This document shows positions 12,380 to 22,076 of a DNA stretch of 64,000 bases, piece by piece. The DNA is from Cichorium intybus (Eukaryota; Streptophyta; Magnoliopsida; Asterales; Asteraceae), in NCBI GenBank assembly GCA_023525715.1, contig CM042016.1:61231882-61295881 (forward strand), given 5' to 3'. The notes under the pieces are model-generated. The model saw only the letters and a program-made list of their open reading frames with translations, did not search any database and had not been told where the DNA came from. The position numbers and the translations under genes were made by a program. Within the stretch, counting starts at the first letter, position 1. Every line of letters starts with the position of its first letter.

Positions 12380-12426
12380 GTCCGGCTGAAGACGTTAAAC
12401 TTATCGCTTGTCGGGAGGCAACCCGA
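12380..12426 (+). promoter_or_regulatory. conserved block and stem-loop behind pol (A1)
   Basis: GAAGACGTTAAACTTATCGC is followed by a hairpin with stem TCGGG/CCCGA and loop AGGCAA (12411-12426). Almost the same block stands behind the shorter gag-protease ORF of A2 (19817-19860, minus). There one stem pair is T-A instead of C-G. A very similar GGGAGGCAACCC block is, to my knowledge, common in this position of plant Athila-like elements. Function is not established. Confidence 0.6.
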
Positions 12427-12486
12427 TCGTCATTTGTATATTTGCATATTAATTCATCACATCCATTTGATCACGGTGAGAAAAGA

Positions 12487-12708
12487 GCAAGTGTGGGGTC
12501 ATTTTGGTAATTTTGCAATACCGCGACGCGGGATCTTAGGATCCGCGCCGCGCGTATTGAGTTTTCGCGATTATAATTAAAATCAGATTTTTATACGCGA
12601 CGCGGATAGAAGCTTCCCGCGCCGCGGCCTTATCTTAATTTGAAATTAAAGATAATCACTAAAACAGAGTTTGGAAGCCATTCAAAATTTCCCACACTTG
12701 TATATAAT
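12487..12708 (+). promoter_or_regulatory. possible internal promoter for the A1 env-position ORF
   Basis: The stretch holds a copy of the polypurine tract (GCAAGTGTGGGGTC, 12487-12500), two CG-rich modules (12521-12554 and 12595-12628) and then TATATAAT at 12701-12708. Each module pairs one CGCGACGCGG with one CGCGCCGCGG at a pitch of 21-23 bp. The order module-then-TATA is the same as in the LTRs. The ORF start is about 430 bp further on. Promoter activity is inference. Confidence 0.4.
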
Positions 12709-13002
12709 CAATCTGCTAACTTCGTCATTCTTTTTATCGTGGTAAAAATCTTCTCAATCACTCAATTCACCTGCGTCGTCTTCTCTTCACAGGAAATCAA
12801 GTAAGTTCCTTCTTTCTTCTCTTTTTCTTTATAGTCTTGAACTTTGACTAAATGCCTCTGTAATGCGTAATGTCGTAATCATCTGGTGAAATTGATAGTA
12901 AAATTAGGTTTAGATTACTGTACTCATTAAAACCCAATACGTAAATTCGAGATAACTGGTTTAAATTAGACATAATCATCAGTTTTTGGGTTTAAATGGT
13001 TC

Positions 13003-13088
13003 CCCGCGCCGCGGTCTGTTGCAGTCCACGATGCGCAACTTGAATGTTCATTTAGCACGTCGCGGTATGCCTGGTGCGCGCCGCGTCG
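13003..13088 (+). promoter_or_regulatory. two further CGCG modules in the ORF leader
   Basis: Module 13003-13039 is CCCGCGCCGCGG with a decayed partner ACGATGCGCAAC. Module 13055-13088 is GCACGTCGCGG with GCGCGCCGCGTCG. Spacing is the same as elsewhere. A TTCTGCAG sequence at 13127-13134, just before the ATG at 13140, looks like a 3' splice site. Confidence 0.45.
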
Positions 13089-13139
13089 AACGCTGGACCG
13101 TGCACTCATTATCAATTTTTTATGCATTCTGCAGGCATT

Positions 13140-14349
13140 ATGTCGTCATCTGGTAGTTCTGAAACACTTGACTGGAATTCTTTGACTACCCAAACTGATA
13201 GGGTTCGCACGGCGAGCTTCCTCAATCGCCGGGGTATGTGTCGACATAAGCGTATATTGCCCTGCCGCACGGTCAACTGGGAGTTGACCAGGGAATTAGG
13301 AATTCTAGATCATCTCAAGGACTGGCTGGTCTAAGAAGGATACGAGGCAGGGCACTTGAAAATGCCACACAACTTAATCAACCCGTATACCGTGAGGTCT
13401 TCCTTCAATTCCTCACCAGTTATCATTTTGATCACAAACAGACTGGTATGGACACTTTGGAGACTGTTCGATTTCGCGTGGGAAATCATGATCGCAGTTG
13501 CACTTTACGGGAATTCGGGTACCGCATCGGGCTGTACACCGAAGAGGAGTCGCAGACACAGGAGCTTGGGACGTTTCACAGACGTGCCAGCCGTACCATG
13601 GGAGACCCTTTCTCGCCATGCACCTACTAGCACACCGTATGTTACATCGGCTCATATCGACCATGCTGTGGCCTCGCGCCGATGAGGAGAAAGTGTTGCC
13701 CCGAGTTTGATGTGGGCAGCAACGAGGATGTTGGAAACTTGTAACATCCCATATTTCGTTGCCGACTTTTTCAAACAAATCACCGATGCGCCGATGAAGT
13801 TTACCGCATTAGGAGGGGACACTTCATTACTCGATTGGCGGACTCGTATGGACTGATATCTGAGCACACGACTGAGGGACTAGAGGTCTCCCTCCAATCC
13901 TGTTTTGTCCGCCTATGACTACATCGCGGGATGTTATATACATGGATGATGGGATCACGTCTGTGGATCGTATGCCCTTCCCGGCACTCTGGTCCGAGCC
14001 ATCTAGAAAGCGGGCAAATTCGAGCACCATTCTACCCCGTGGTCCATCACCCGCCAGCATGGAGTCCCGATTCCTCGCGGACGAGGTAAAGGCACTCCAG
14101 AGGACCATGGAGGCACACATGCGGGAGCATCAGGTCCAGTCTTATACTATGCACGAGGTGGATAGAAGAACAGAAAACACACAGACACAGCTCCTGTGGT
14201 TTGCAGATTGTATGGTCATACTCATGGCAAAGAACAGGTGTACCCCGCCGAGACCCCAGCCGACACTCCGAGGGAAAGAGGAGGAAGAGCCTATGGAGGA
14301 GGATCCAGAAGAAGAGGAAGTTGATTATGATGATACGGCTCATAATTAA
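13140..14349 (+). pseudogene. A1 env-position ORF (Athila ORF type), broken
   Basis: The start is ATG 13140 (MSSSGSSETLDWN). This frame runs to a stop at 13332. A shifted frame (13448-13630) carries TLREFGYRIGLYTEEE, matching the A2 segment with SLLEFATRTGIYVEAD. A third open stretch (13915-14349) is helical and ends in an acidic tail (EEEEPMEEDPEEEEVDYDD). In Athila elements the ORF downstream of pol occupies the env position, but its function is unsettled. I see no signal peptide or clear membrane span. At least two frameshifts and a stop break it. Confidence 0.6.
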
Positions 14350-15633
14350 CAAAGGGATGAATGTAATGCTGTTTGAATTTTTCTTTAAGTAGATTTGTTT
14401 TGCATTTTCTTTTAGTTTAGGAATAAATTGTAAGGAAAGTTGTTTAGGAAAGTAAGCCTCTTAAAGGCAGTAGACAGTAATAAAATAGTAGTTTTTGGTG
14501 TTGAATCGTTTATTGTGAGATTTGAAATTGTAGCAATCTGCTGAAATTACCGCGCCGCGGTGTCCTTATAGGACGCGACGCGGTCATTTCCCACTTGACG
14601 ATAGTTTCAACTCTCGTAATTACCACGACGCGCGTTCTTCAATCACGCGCCGCGGTCATCCGTAACACAAACATTTCACTTGTTGTACATTTCTTTGTTT
14701 ATATTTATTTGTTATGTTTGCATTTAACGTTTTGTGAGTCATGCATGTTATACCAAATGGGAGGAGTTGTCTCAGACAAGTGTGGGGTCACCGTGCCCCC
14801 TCCACTTGTTTTGACCACCGGCGTGTTCACTGTTACGCTACAACTCCAGAATGCGAAATCAAGGACCTTTTTGTTCGTAATTTGTACCTATGATACCGAG
14901 TACCAACCAAGCGATCTACCGTCCAAAGGGGTAACTCTTTCTCCCTTGTTCTAAATAACTTTTGTACAACGGGGACGTTGTACGGTTTTAAGTTTGGGGT
15001 GTGGACGGTCGAAAGAGTTTTTTTCTGAAATTTTTGCGGAAAAAGACCAATTTTCAAATTTTTAGCAACCTTTTCAAAATTTTTAATAAATTGTAAGTTT
15101 GAAACGAATAGTTTGTGATTGTTTATTGCACTAGTATTTTTCGAGAGATACTATGTAGTTGTTACCATGCTATTAGTATAGTCAAACAAGTTGAGTTTTA
15201 GGAGTTAGACGATTAGAGTGTTTTAGGATTGGAATTTAGGAAGGAAATGTCAATATGTGGCCTTTGTTGTTGGAGCCGGTAGGTCCGAAAAGGGTGCCCT
15301 CGAAGAGGCACTTATGCACCTTACCACCTAAGATCGTCTGGTTTGGGATGGTATTTTCGAAAGCTCGTTACACGGACAGCATCGAAAGTCATAGACAATT
15401 CCTTAATGGCCTTTAGAATCTGAATGAGTAAGTAAACTTCATTGTGGACAGAAAATTTGTAATCAAGTGTTCTTTAGAAAGCCATAAATTCCAAGGAACA
15501 TTCTAATTAGGTTTTCATGAACTATTTCACTCTAACTCCTGAGGCAATAAGCTTTGAAACTAAACACAGTCAAAAATTGTTTGAGTCTTAGCTAGAATTT
15601 ATTAAAAAACTCTTGCTTGGGGACAAGCAAGGC
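14350..15633 (+). other. A1 3' noncoding region
   Basis: There is no convincing gene. It contains CG-rich modules at 14549-14655 and a second internal copy of the polypurine tract (14776-14789). About 850 bp (from about 14750) are shared with A2 in inverse orientation (16993-17890). A short frame ending LPSKGVTLSPLF is open in both copies. The nucleotide match continues well past its stop, so I do not call it a gene. Confidence 0.6.
14549..14655 (+). promoter_or_regulatory. two CGCG modules in the A1 3' region
   Basis: 14549-14583: ACCGCGCCGCGG, 12 bp, ACGCGACGCGG. 14623-14655: CCACGACGCGCG, 10 bp, ACGCGCCGCGG. Each again pairs one A-type and one C-type decamer. They lie downstream of the env-position ORF and have no TATA box close by. 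Confidence 0.45.
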
Positions 15634-15649
15634 ACAAGTGTGGGGTGTT
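15634..15649 (+). other. A1 polypurine tract
   Basis: CACAAGTGTGGGGTGT directly precedes the LTR start TGACAACGCC. This is where plus-strand DNA synthesis would start. The same tract is inverted at 16993-17009 for A2. Confidence 0.75.
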
Positions 15650-15851
15650 TGACAACGCCTAGTGATATTACATATTTTAGTCGTTGTTGAGCCCTATTCT
15701 TAGTGAAATTATATCATATATATTGTGGTACGCGCGCTGCGGAAATCAAGAAGGCGCGACGCGGATCTAAGGCGGTGGAGCAAATTCAAATGCCGATAAA
15801 ACGGGGATAAACCCCTACGCGCGACGCGGGATCCACCTATGCGCGGCGCGG
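15650..15851 (+). repeat. A1 3' LTR stub
   Basis: The first 70 bp match the LTR at 1533. Then about 100 bp of U3 (the stretch with the TACTTGTTTGG words) are missing. The stub continues with two CGCG modules (15725-15765 and about 15818-15851) and stops where the inverted A2 LTR begins. The rest of this LTR is not in the window to the right of A2, because A2's far LTR is itself truncated. Confidence 0.8.
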
Positions 15852-16652
15852 TGACACGCCTAGGTTGTCTTGCGGTCAAAAATAAGAAAAACCTAACACA
15901 CACAGTAGCACAGTGGTAGTCACTGTCGATCCGCAGGAGCTACATGGTCAGTTCAAATGACAGATTACCAACTATGGTGTCACGCTATAGTTGGAGGACT
16001 TTGGTTTCCACACCTTTGCTACTAAAACTCAGAAATTCTAAACCAAACAATCCCAAAACAAGCATAGACTAAGCTAAGCTGCAAACCAAACCTAGTTACT
16101 TTCTGAAATCAGAAGTGCATCTCTAATTCAGAAGTAATCAAAGGCATCCAACAATCCAAACAGAAACCAAAATAAGGTATAAACTACACCAATAACTAAG
16201 ATCCAACGGGACAGTCACTGGCTAAAGTTCAAACCCTAAAAAGCTAACCTAATTGGCTACTGAAATCAGCAAAGGAAAACAGTCCAACAAGGTCAAATCA
16301 AACATCCAATCACAATTCAAACACAATCTAAGCATTCAAAACCAACACATGCATCAAAACACCGAGAAACCAATATTACTTGTAACCAAATGATTATTAT
16401 AAACTCAAAATGAATTCCAATCATCCAATACAGTAACAAAGACTGAAAAACAGTAACTAAAATGCTCAGGGTCAGTGGTTGTCACTCCCAAAGACCTTAG
16501 CCACTAATGCTAACTTATTAAACTAAAAGAAATTAAACATAAAAACCTGAAATGCCAAAAGGTAGTTGCTGAAAACGAATTCTGGGAGTCAAAGAGCCTC
16601 TACGGTCTATTTTCCACCGGGTCTTTGCTAGGGTTTTCGGCTGTAAATGGCT

Positions 16653-16661
16653 CTATTTATA
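16653..16661 (-). promoter_or_regulatory. A2 LTR TATA box
   Basis: The minus strand reads TATAAATAG. The nearest CG module begins about 10 bp upstream, as in the 1533 LTR. Confidence 0.65.
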
Positions 16662-16670
16662 GTTGAAATT

Positions 16671-16801
16671 TCCCGCAGCCGCGCCGCGCAATTAAGAGAA
16701 CCGCGGTGCGCGTACTTATCTTCTCCCGTTTTCTCGGCCTTTGAATTTAGTTCACCGCCTCAAAAGCCACGTCGCGCCTTCTTGACTTCCGCGGCGCGCG
16801 T
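16671..16801 (-). promoter_or_regulatory. two CGCG modules in A2 U3
   Basis: Module 16671-16715 (minus strand ACGCGCACCGCGG, 11 bp, GCGCGGCGCGG) and module 16768-16801 (CGCGCGCCGCGG, 12 bp, CGCGACGTGG). These are the best preserved LTR copies in the window. Confidence 0.5.
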
Positions 16802-16992
16802 ATGTGTTATCCTGATTTTATCTTCTTCTCCAAACTTTCTCCAATTTGCACGCTTTTGGTCCCTGTTTTCATTATTTTCTTCCAAACAAGTGCTGGCACG
16901 AAAAGTGAGAATACCATAAGATATATGATATAATTTCACTAAGAATATGGCTCAACAACGACTAAAATATGTAATATCACTAGGCGTTGTCA

Positions 16993-17009
16993 AACACCCC
17001 ACACTTGTG
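16993..17009 (-). other. A2 polypurine tract
   Basis: The minus strand reads GGCACAAGTGTGGGGTGTT directly before the LTR, the same as the A1 tract. Confidence 0.75.
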
Positions 17010-18025
17010 CCTTGCTTGTCCCCAAGCAAGAGAGTTTTTTAATAAATTCTAGCTAAGACTCAAACAATTTTTGACTGTGTTTAGTTTCAAAGCTTATTGC
17101 CTCAGGAGTTAGAGTGAAATAGTTCATGAAAACCTAATTAGAATGTTCTTTGGAATTTATGGCTTTCTAAAGAACCCTTGATTACAAATTTTCTGTCCAC
17201 AATGAAGTGTACTTACTCATTCAGATTCTAAAGGCCATTAAGGAATTGTCCATGACTTTCGATGTTGTCCGTGTAACGAGCTTTCTAAAATACAATCCCA
17301 AACCAGATGATCTTAGGTGGTAAGGTGCATAAATGCCTCTTCGAGGCCACCCTTTTCGGACCTACCGGCTCGAACAACAAAGGCAACAGATTGACATTTC
17401 CTTCATAAATTCCAATCTTAAAACAATCCAATCGTCTAACTCCTAAAACTCAACTTGTTTTACTAACTAATAGCATGATCACAAATAAATAGTATCTCTT
17501 GAAAAATACCAGTGCTATCACAATCACAAATCATTTGTTTCAAAATTACAACTTATTAAAAATTTTGAAAAAGTTGCTAAAAATTTGAAAATTGGTCATT
17601 TCTGCAAAAATTTCAAAAAACTACTCTTTCGACCGTCCACACCCCACGCTTAAAACCGTACAACGTCCCCGTTGTACAAAAACTATTTAGAACAAGGGAG
17701 AAAGAGTTACCCCTTTGGACGGTAGACTGCTTGGTTGGTACTCGGTATCACAGGTACAAATTCGAACAAAAAGAATTCTTGATTTCGCATTCTGGAGTTG
17801 TGGCGCAACAGTGAACACGCCGGTGGTCAAGACAAGTGGAGGGGCACGGTGACCCCACACTTGTCTGAGACAACTCCTTCCCAATTTGGTATAACATGCA
17901 TGACTCAACAAAACATTAAAAGCAACATAACAAATAAAATATAAATAGACAAAATATAAAGGTGTGTCATAGATTCAGTACATATATCCCAAAAATAAAG
18001 AAAAAGAAAAAGAATACATCAACTG
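17010..18025 (-). other. A2 3' noncoding region
   Basis: Homologous to 14750-15633 of A1. It contains an internal copy of the polypurine tract at 17850-17866 on the minus strand. No gene is supported. Confidence 0.6.
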
Positions 18026-19129
18026 TCACCTGGTGGCCCTGGAAGATTCAGCCTCATGATCGTGGGCTCTGGCTGGGAATGGTCGGGGACGCTGATCCTG
18101 CTGGGTAGCTAGATCCAGAAGTACCTCCCCGATCCACTCAAGCTGGTCCTCCATCCTGGCGACTCTGACCTCCAATTGGTGGATGGCCGCTGAGTCCTCC
18201 TGCGGCTGTGGCTCTGCTGGTGCTGGTGCTGGCGCTGGCTCTTGCGCTGCTGCTCAATCAGCCCCATCTTCAGCTCGCGCCGTAGTGCGAGATGGAGGTA
18301 AAGTGGTCAAGGTGGCGAATGTCCTGGCGGTGAGGATCCGGTATGATCGGGCCAGGCGGGTGATGAAGTATCCCCGGCCCAGAGGACTGCTGGCGGAGGC
18401 ACCCGTCGCACAGGTGGATCGGGCAACTGCTAGGGCGTAGGGAAGGTGAATGAACCTGGAGGGGTCGAGGAGAACCCAGAAAAACGTCATGTCCTCCCCG
18501 GATACCTTCTCGCCCCCCTCCCGCTGCATGATGGAGGTGGAGACGATGCGGTGCATGAGGCGGTGGAGTGGATCGCGGAGGTGGCTCTCCCGGGAGGTCC
18601 GTGCCTCGTAGATGATCTTGGACAACGGTGCCCAAACCTCCATATTGGCAGCCCGCTCCGGCTGCCCCTGAATACATGCATCAAAGAACTGGGGAAAACG
18701 GCGGTGTTGAAAATCCGCCTCCACATATATCCCAGTGCGCGTCGCGAACTCTAGAAGGCTGCACTCCCTGTCCCACACCCCCCAATCTGAATCGAATCAA
18801 CCTCGCCCACAGGTCTGTCGCCCTCGGCGTGTACTCGATGGTAGAAAGGAACTCCAGGAGGAGCTCTGTGTACACGACATCCTCGTCGGTGGCCATGATC
18901 CTGTCCCAGCCCCGGCATGTGAAAGAAGCGTCCCTATGGGTCCGGTCCAGGTGCAGTGTAGAAATGGCTCTATCTTGCCCCATAACCCGGCATCCCCGAG
19001 GATGGCCCTATCAATAACGGTCGCCTCAAGAACCCGGCGACCCGTCAAAGCGTCTCTCCGTGACCGGTACTTAACAGAGGCCGCTGCCCCTTCTCGAAAC
19101 TGAAGAAACTCGTGGTTTAGTCTGAACAT
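18026..19129 (-). pseudogene. A2 env-position ORF (Athila ORF type), broken
   Basis: The likely start is ATG 19129 (MFRLNHEFLQF), preceded by TTTGTGCAG, a good 3' splice-site match. The protein continues in three frames. 19129 to about 18900 carries DRAILGDAGLWGK. About 18950-18790 carries ELLLEFLSTIEYTPRA and IRFRLGG. 18778-18254 carries DRECSLLEFATRTGIY and LHRLMHRIVSTSI. After a stop at 18254 the same frame runs on through an Ala/Pro repeat (APAPAPAEPQPQ) and a probable coiled coil (LEVRVARMEDQLEWIGEVL) to a stop at 18026. The RFRLGG...REC/SLxEF pattern is typical of the Athila ORF family. Two frameshifts and one stop inactivate it. Confidence 0.65.
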
Positions 19130-19816
19130 GATCTGCACAAACGAAAATTTTTTGCAAAATAAGTCATTGTCTTTTCCACCACACCGCGGCGCGGCCCAAG
19201 AGTAAGGGCGCAGCGCTGCGAGCGGCTGTTTCCAAAAATCCAACCCAAATCGAGTTTTAACCTGTTTAAACTCAATCCAAATACACCACAAGGTAGCCTA
19301 AATGCCGACTAACTCATCTAGGGTCTCTATTTGGCGAAATAAACACCCTATGAGTCAGCATTGGCGATTTCTAAGTATTGAACTTTTTGAACAAATCACT
19401 CAAATTAACTACCTAATCACTAGTTTAAACAAGTAATAGCTAGTTAGAATGACGTACCGTAGTAGTGGGAAGGAAATGAGCAAGAAAAAACGCGAGAAAT
19501 TTTTGTTGATCAGAGCTCCGAGTTGTGGTGTGTGTGAATACTGTCACGGCTTACCTTAATATAGATGAAAACCGACCGATCGATTCCCGCGTCGTGCAAA
19601 TGCAAAACCCGCGGCGCGCGTGTCACCAAATCAACCCCTGCGCATCGGGTTGGTTTACGATCCCGGGACGCGCAATTGTGATTATCGCGGCGCGGTCATT
19701 AAAAATTCCAAAACTTCACACGACCCCACACTTGCCTTGGACCAATGGTACCTGCAATTAATGATGATATTTTTCCTAATTATTTCTAAGAAACACAGAA
19801 CCTAACCTATGACACG
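19130..19816 (-). promoter_or_regulatory. A2 region between stem-loop and env-position ORF
   Basis: It holds CG modules at 19675-19696, 19586-19620 and 19182-19220, plus a polypurine-tract copy at 19721-19735 (minus strand CAAGTGTGGGGTCG). A TATA-like CTATATTAAGG at 19555-19565 (minus strand) lies downstream of the first two modules. The layout parallels 12487-13088 of A1 and could be an internal promoter. This is inference. Confidence 0.4.
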
Positions 19817-19860
19817 ATGGGTTGCCTCCCAACAAGCGATAAGTTTAACGTCTTCAGCCA
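19817..19860 (-). promoter_or_regulatory. conserved block and stem-loop (A2)
   Basis: The minus strand reads GAAGACGTTAAACTTATCGC and then the hairpin TGGG-AGGCAA-CCCA (19818-19831). The fourth stem pair is T-A here and C-G in A1. The block starts 19 bp after the gag-protease stop. Confidence 0.6.
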
Positions 19861-19878
19861 GACGTAGAACTCCAACTC

Positions 19879-22071
19879 CTATTCTTCCTCTTCTTGAACT
19901 TTTGATGGCATTTGCTTGAATCCTGGTATAAAATTGTGGGCCATCATTGACATTAAGGATGTGAGGTGAGTCATCCTATCGCTTACTCCACTAATCGATT
20001 GTTGCCGTGATTCCAGAAGCTTGAAGACTTTTGCTTCCCTTTCTCTTGATTCTTTCTCATATTGCTGGTGTCTTGCTTCTAGCATTTCCATCATATCCAG
20101 CAACTGCTCCTTATCAATTGTAGCCAATGGATGATCCTTTGTTCCTTTTAAAATTTCCTCCTTGCCTCCTTCCCCTGTTCGCCTCCATATTTTTCCTTTG
20201 TTCCTAATCCCAAGCTCCATTAACACACTTTTGTCCAGTTGTTTGTCACCGTTCTCTGAAGGCAAGGATACAAGATTTCCGAACACATTCAACCTTCTTT
20301 TTCGTGTCCCAAAGGAGATATCCACATTCCCCGTCTTGTAGTCAATCACCGCGCCAGCCGTAGCTAAAAATGGGCGTCCTAAAATGAGCGCAAGCGCGTC
20401 ATCCAAACTTTCATACTCCATGACTAGGAAATCTACAGGATAGAAGAAGTCTCCAACCTTGACTATGACATTAGTCAATTTTCCCCGGGATACCTTTGTT
20501 GACTGGTCAGCCAGCTGCACTACAACTTTTGCTGGCTCTAGTTCTTCATTTTTGTACTTATCATATAAGTACCCCGGTAGTACATTTACACTTTCTCCCA
20601 AGTCCAGTAAAGTGTTCTGAATGACCACATCTCCTACAGTAGTAGTGATCAATGGTGATTCAGGATCCTTCTCTTTTTTGGGCAGTGTTCCTAACAGTGC
20701 CTCACTTGCCTTAATAGTCAATCTAACAGTGTCTGGTGTGGGAATCTTACTTCTTCCATTTCTTTCACACATCTCCTAAAGAATTCTTGTATCCTCAGGA
20801 GCATCCTTAAGTTCATCCCACAGAGGTTGGTTTATCAATGGCCCTATTGGTTTAGGCGCTTCCTGTTTCTTCTTCCCTTTCTTCTCTTTCTTCTTCTGCT
20901 TGATTCCTGCTACTGTCGACTGCTCTTCTTCCTGGACCTCCTTGTCCGTCTCTGGTTGAGTTCCCTCCTCAACATGAATTTCTTTTTCCTTACCTTCCTC
21001 TTTAATCTCCTTAGTCTCCTCCTTTTCTTGTATCTTTTCTTCTTTCTCAGGCTCTGCTTTACTTACTGAATCTAACAAGTCCTCCCAAGTGACCTTTCTC
21101 CATGCAGTCTCAACAGTGTTTACGTGCTCCTTTCCAGCTCGCTGTTATGGGTTGGATTAACCTCCGTAGCACTTGGCAACTTTCCATTGTCCCTTTTTTG
21201 CTGATCCTCAGCCATTTTCCCTATTTGCCTTTGCATGTTTGCATTAGCTTGGGACTGCTGCCGAGTAGCACTGAACATTTCGTACATTTTTGCAATCATC
21301 TCTTCTTGAGTTCCTGGGGCATGGTTGATAGTAGTGTTGGGTCCCCGATTATTATTGTTGCTACCACTCCCACTCGCATTTCCATTATTGCCTGCGGGCT
21401 GGTATGACCTAGGCTGATTAGACGATTGACCTTGATAATTATTCTGCCTCTGGTTGTTGATGTTCTGCTGCTGCCCTTGGTTATATGGTCTGTAGGGTCG
21501 TCCATTGTTGTACTGACCTTGACCCTGGCCATGAACTTGGTTTGCCTCCTGAACTTTCGGTCCTCCTTGACCTCCTTGTGATTGACCCTGAGGTCCATTC
21601 TGCAGCGTTGACATGAGCCTATCAAACTTCTTATTTAATTCACTTATTTCCTTTTTTACTTCCTTCTTCCAATCAGCATCAGCTCCCACTGCTGCTGATG
21701 TGCCAACAGTCTTTCTCATAGAAAAGTTTGCTTTGGAGCCATTGCTCAATTGCTCCAAGAACTGCCAAGCCTCCTTTGGATCTTGCCACATAAATGTCCC
21801 GCTTGACGAGGCATTTATCATAGCCTGATGTGTTTCACTGACGCCTTCGAAGAACAACTTCACTAACTGCCACTTGGGAATCTCATGATGCGGGTAGGAT
21901 CGTAACAACTCCTTCAACCTATCAAAAGCTTTGTGGAAAGCTTCTCCTGGTTTTTGATGGAAGTCTTGAATCACCCTCCTAATCTCCGTTGTTTTGCTTG
22001 CCAGATAGAATTCTTGTAGGAACTTGGCCTTGAGCTGATCCCATGTGGTGATGCTGTTTGATGGTAAAGAC
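19879..22071 (-). pseudogene. A2 gag-protease with coiled-coil tail (3' part)
   Basis: This continues the gag cut at 22072. The first segment (22071-21120) has TTWDQLKAKFLQEF, KWQLVKLFFEGVS and a long Gln/Asn/Gly-rich tract. After a frameshift it enters a Glu/Lys-rich segment (21078-20776). One TAG (20776-20778) separates that from the protease frame (20772-19879). The active site is LLDLGESVNVLP, followed by ILGRPFLATAGAVIDYKTG. Instead of RT, the last 130 or so residues are charged and helical (LLDMMEMLEARHQQYEKES) and end MPSKVQEEEE at 19879. Only one frameshift and one stop break it, so it is better preserved than A1 gag. Confidence 0.8.
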
Positions 22072-22076
22072 ATAAA
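22072..22076. repeat. T1 target-site duplication, left copy
   Basis: ATAAA here and ATAAA at 60896-60900 flank the T1 termini. Both lie inside A2 gag, where the uninterrupted reading is KYWF then MSLPS. Confidence 0.85.

Larger units (their letters stand above)
5648..15851 (+). mobile_element. A1: Athila-type Ty3/gypsy retrotransposon, decayed
   Basis: Order on the plus strand: 5' LTR lacking its front (5648-6392), tRNA-Asp primer site (6398), gag-protease (6528-9239), RT-RNase H-integrase (to 12364), conserved stem-loop (12411-12426), env-position ORF (13140-14349), noncoding 3' region, polypurine tract (15634-15649) and a 3' LTR stub (15650-15851). Active-site motif DLGAS in the protease, the tRNA-Asp primer and the downstream ORF all fit Athila. 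Every ORF is broken, so the copy is not autonomous. Confidence 0.85.
15852..16992 (-). repeat. A2 3' LTR (1141 bp, inverted)
   Basis: In plus coordinates it runs from TGACACGCCTAGG to AGGCGTTGTCA, the reverse of the 1533-2658 LTR. It abuts the A1 stub with no spacer. TATA is at 16653-16661 on the minus strand, and CG modules lie on its upstream side at 16671-16801. Confidence 0.85.

Noticed and set aside
12521..14655. CG-rich repeats as a CRISPR-like array
   Set aside because: Spacers are about 10-13 bp, repeats are about 10-12 bp and irregularly placed, and this is plant nuclear DNA.
14595..14954. Frame ending LPSKGVTLSPLF, also open in A2 at 17687-17911
   Set aside because: Nucleotide similarity extends beyond the stop and the upstream parts differ in frame, so this looks like noncoding conservation.
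20827..21069. Leucine-rich, membrane-like ORF on the plus strand
   Set aside because: It is antisense to the Glu/Lys-rich part of A2 gag; complement of GAG/AAG codons gives Leu/Phe by default.
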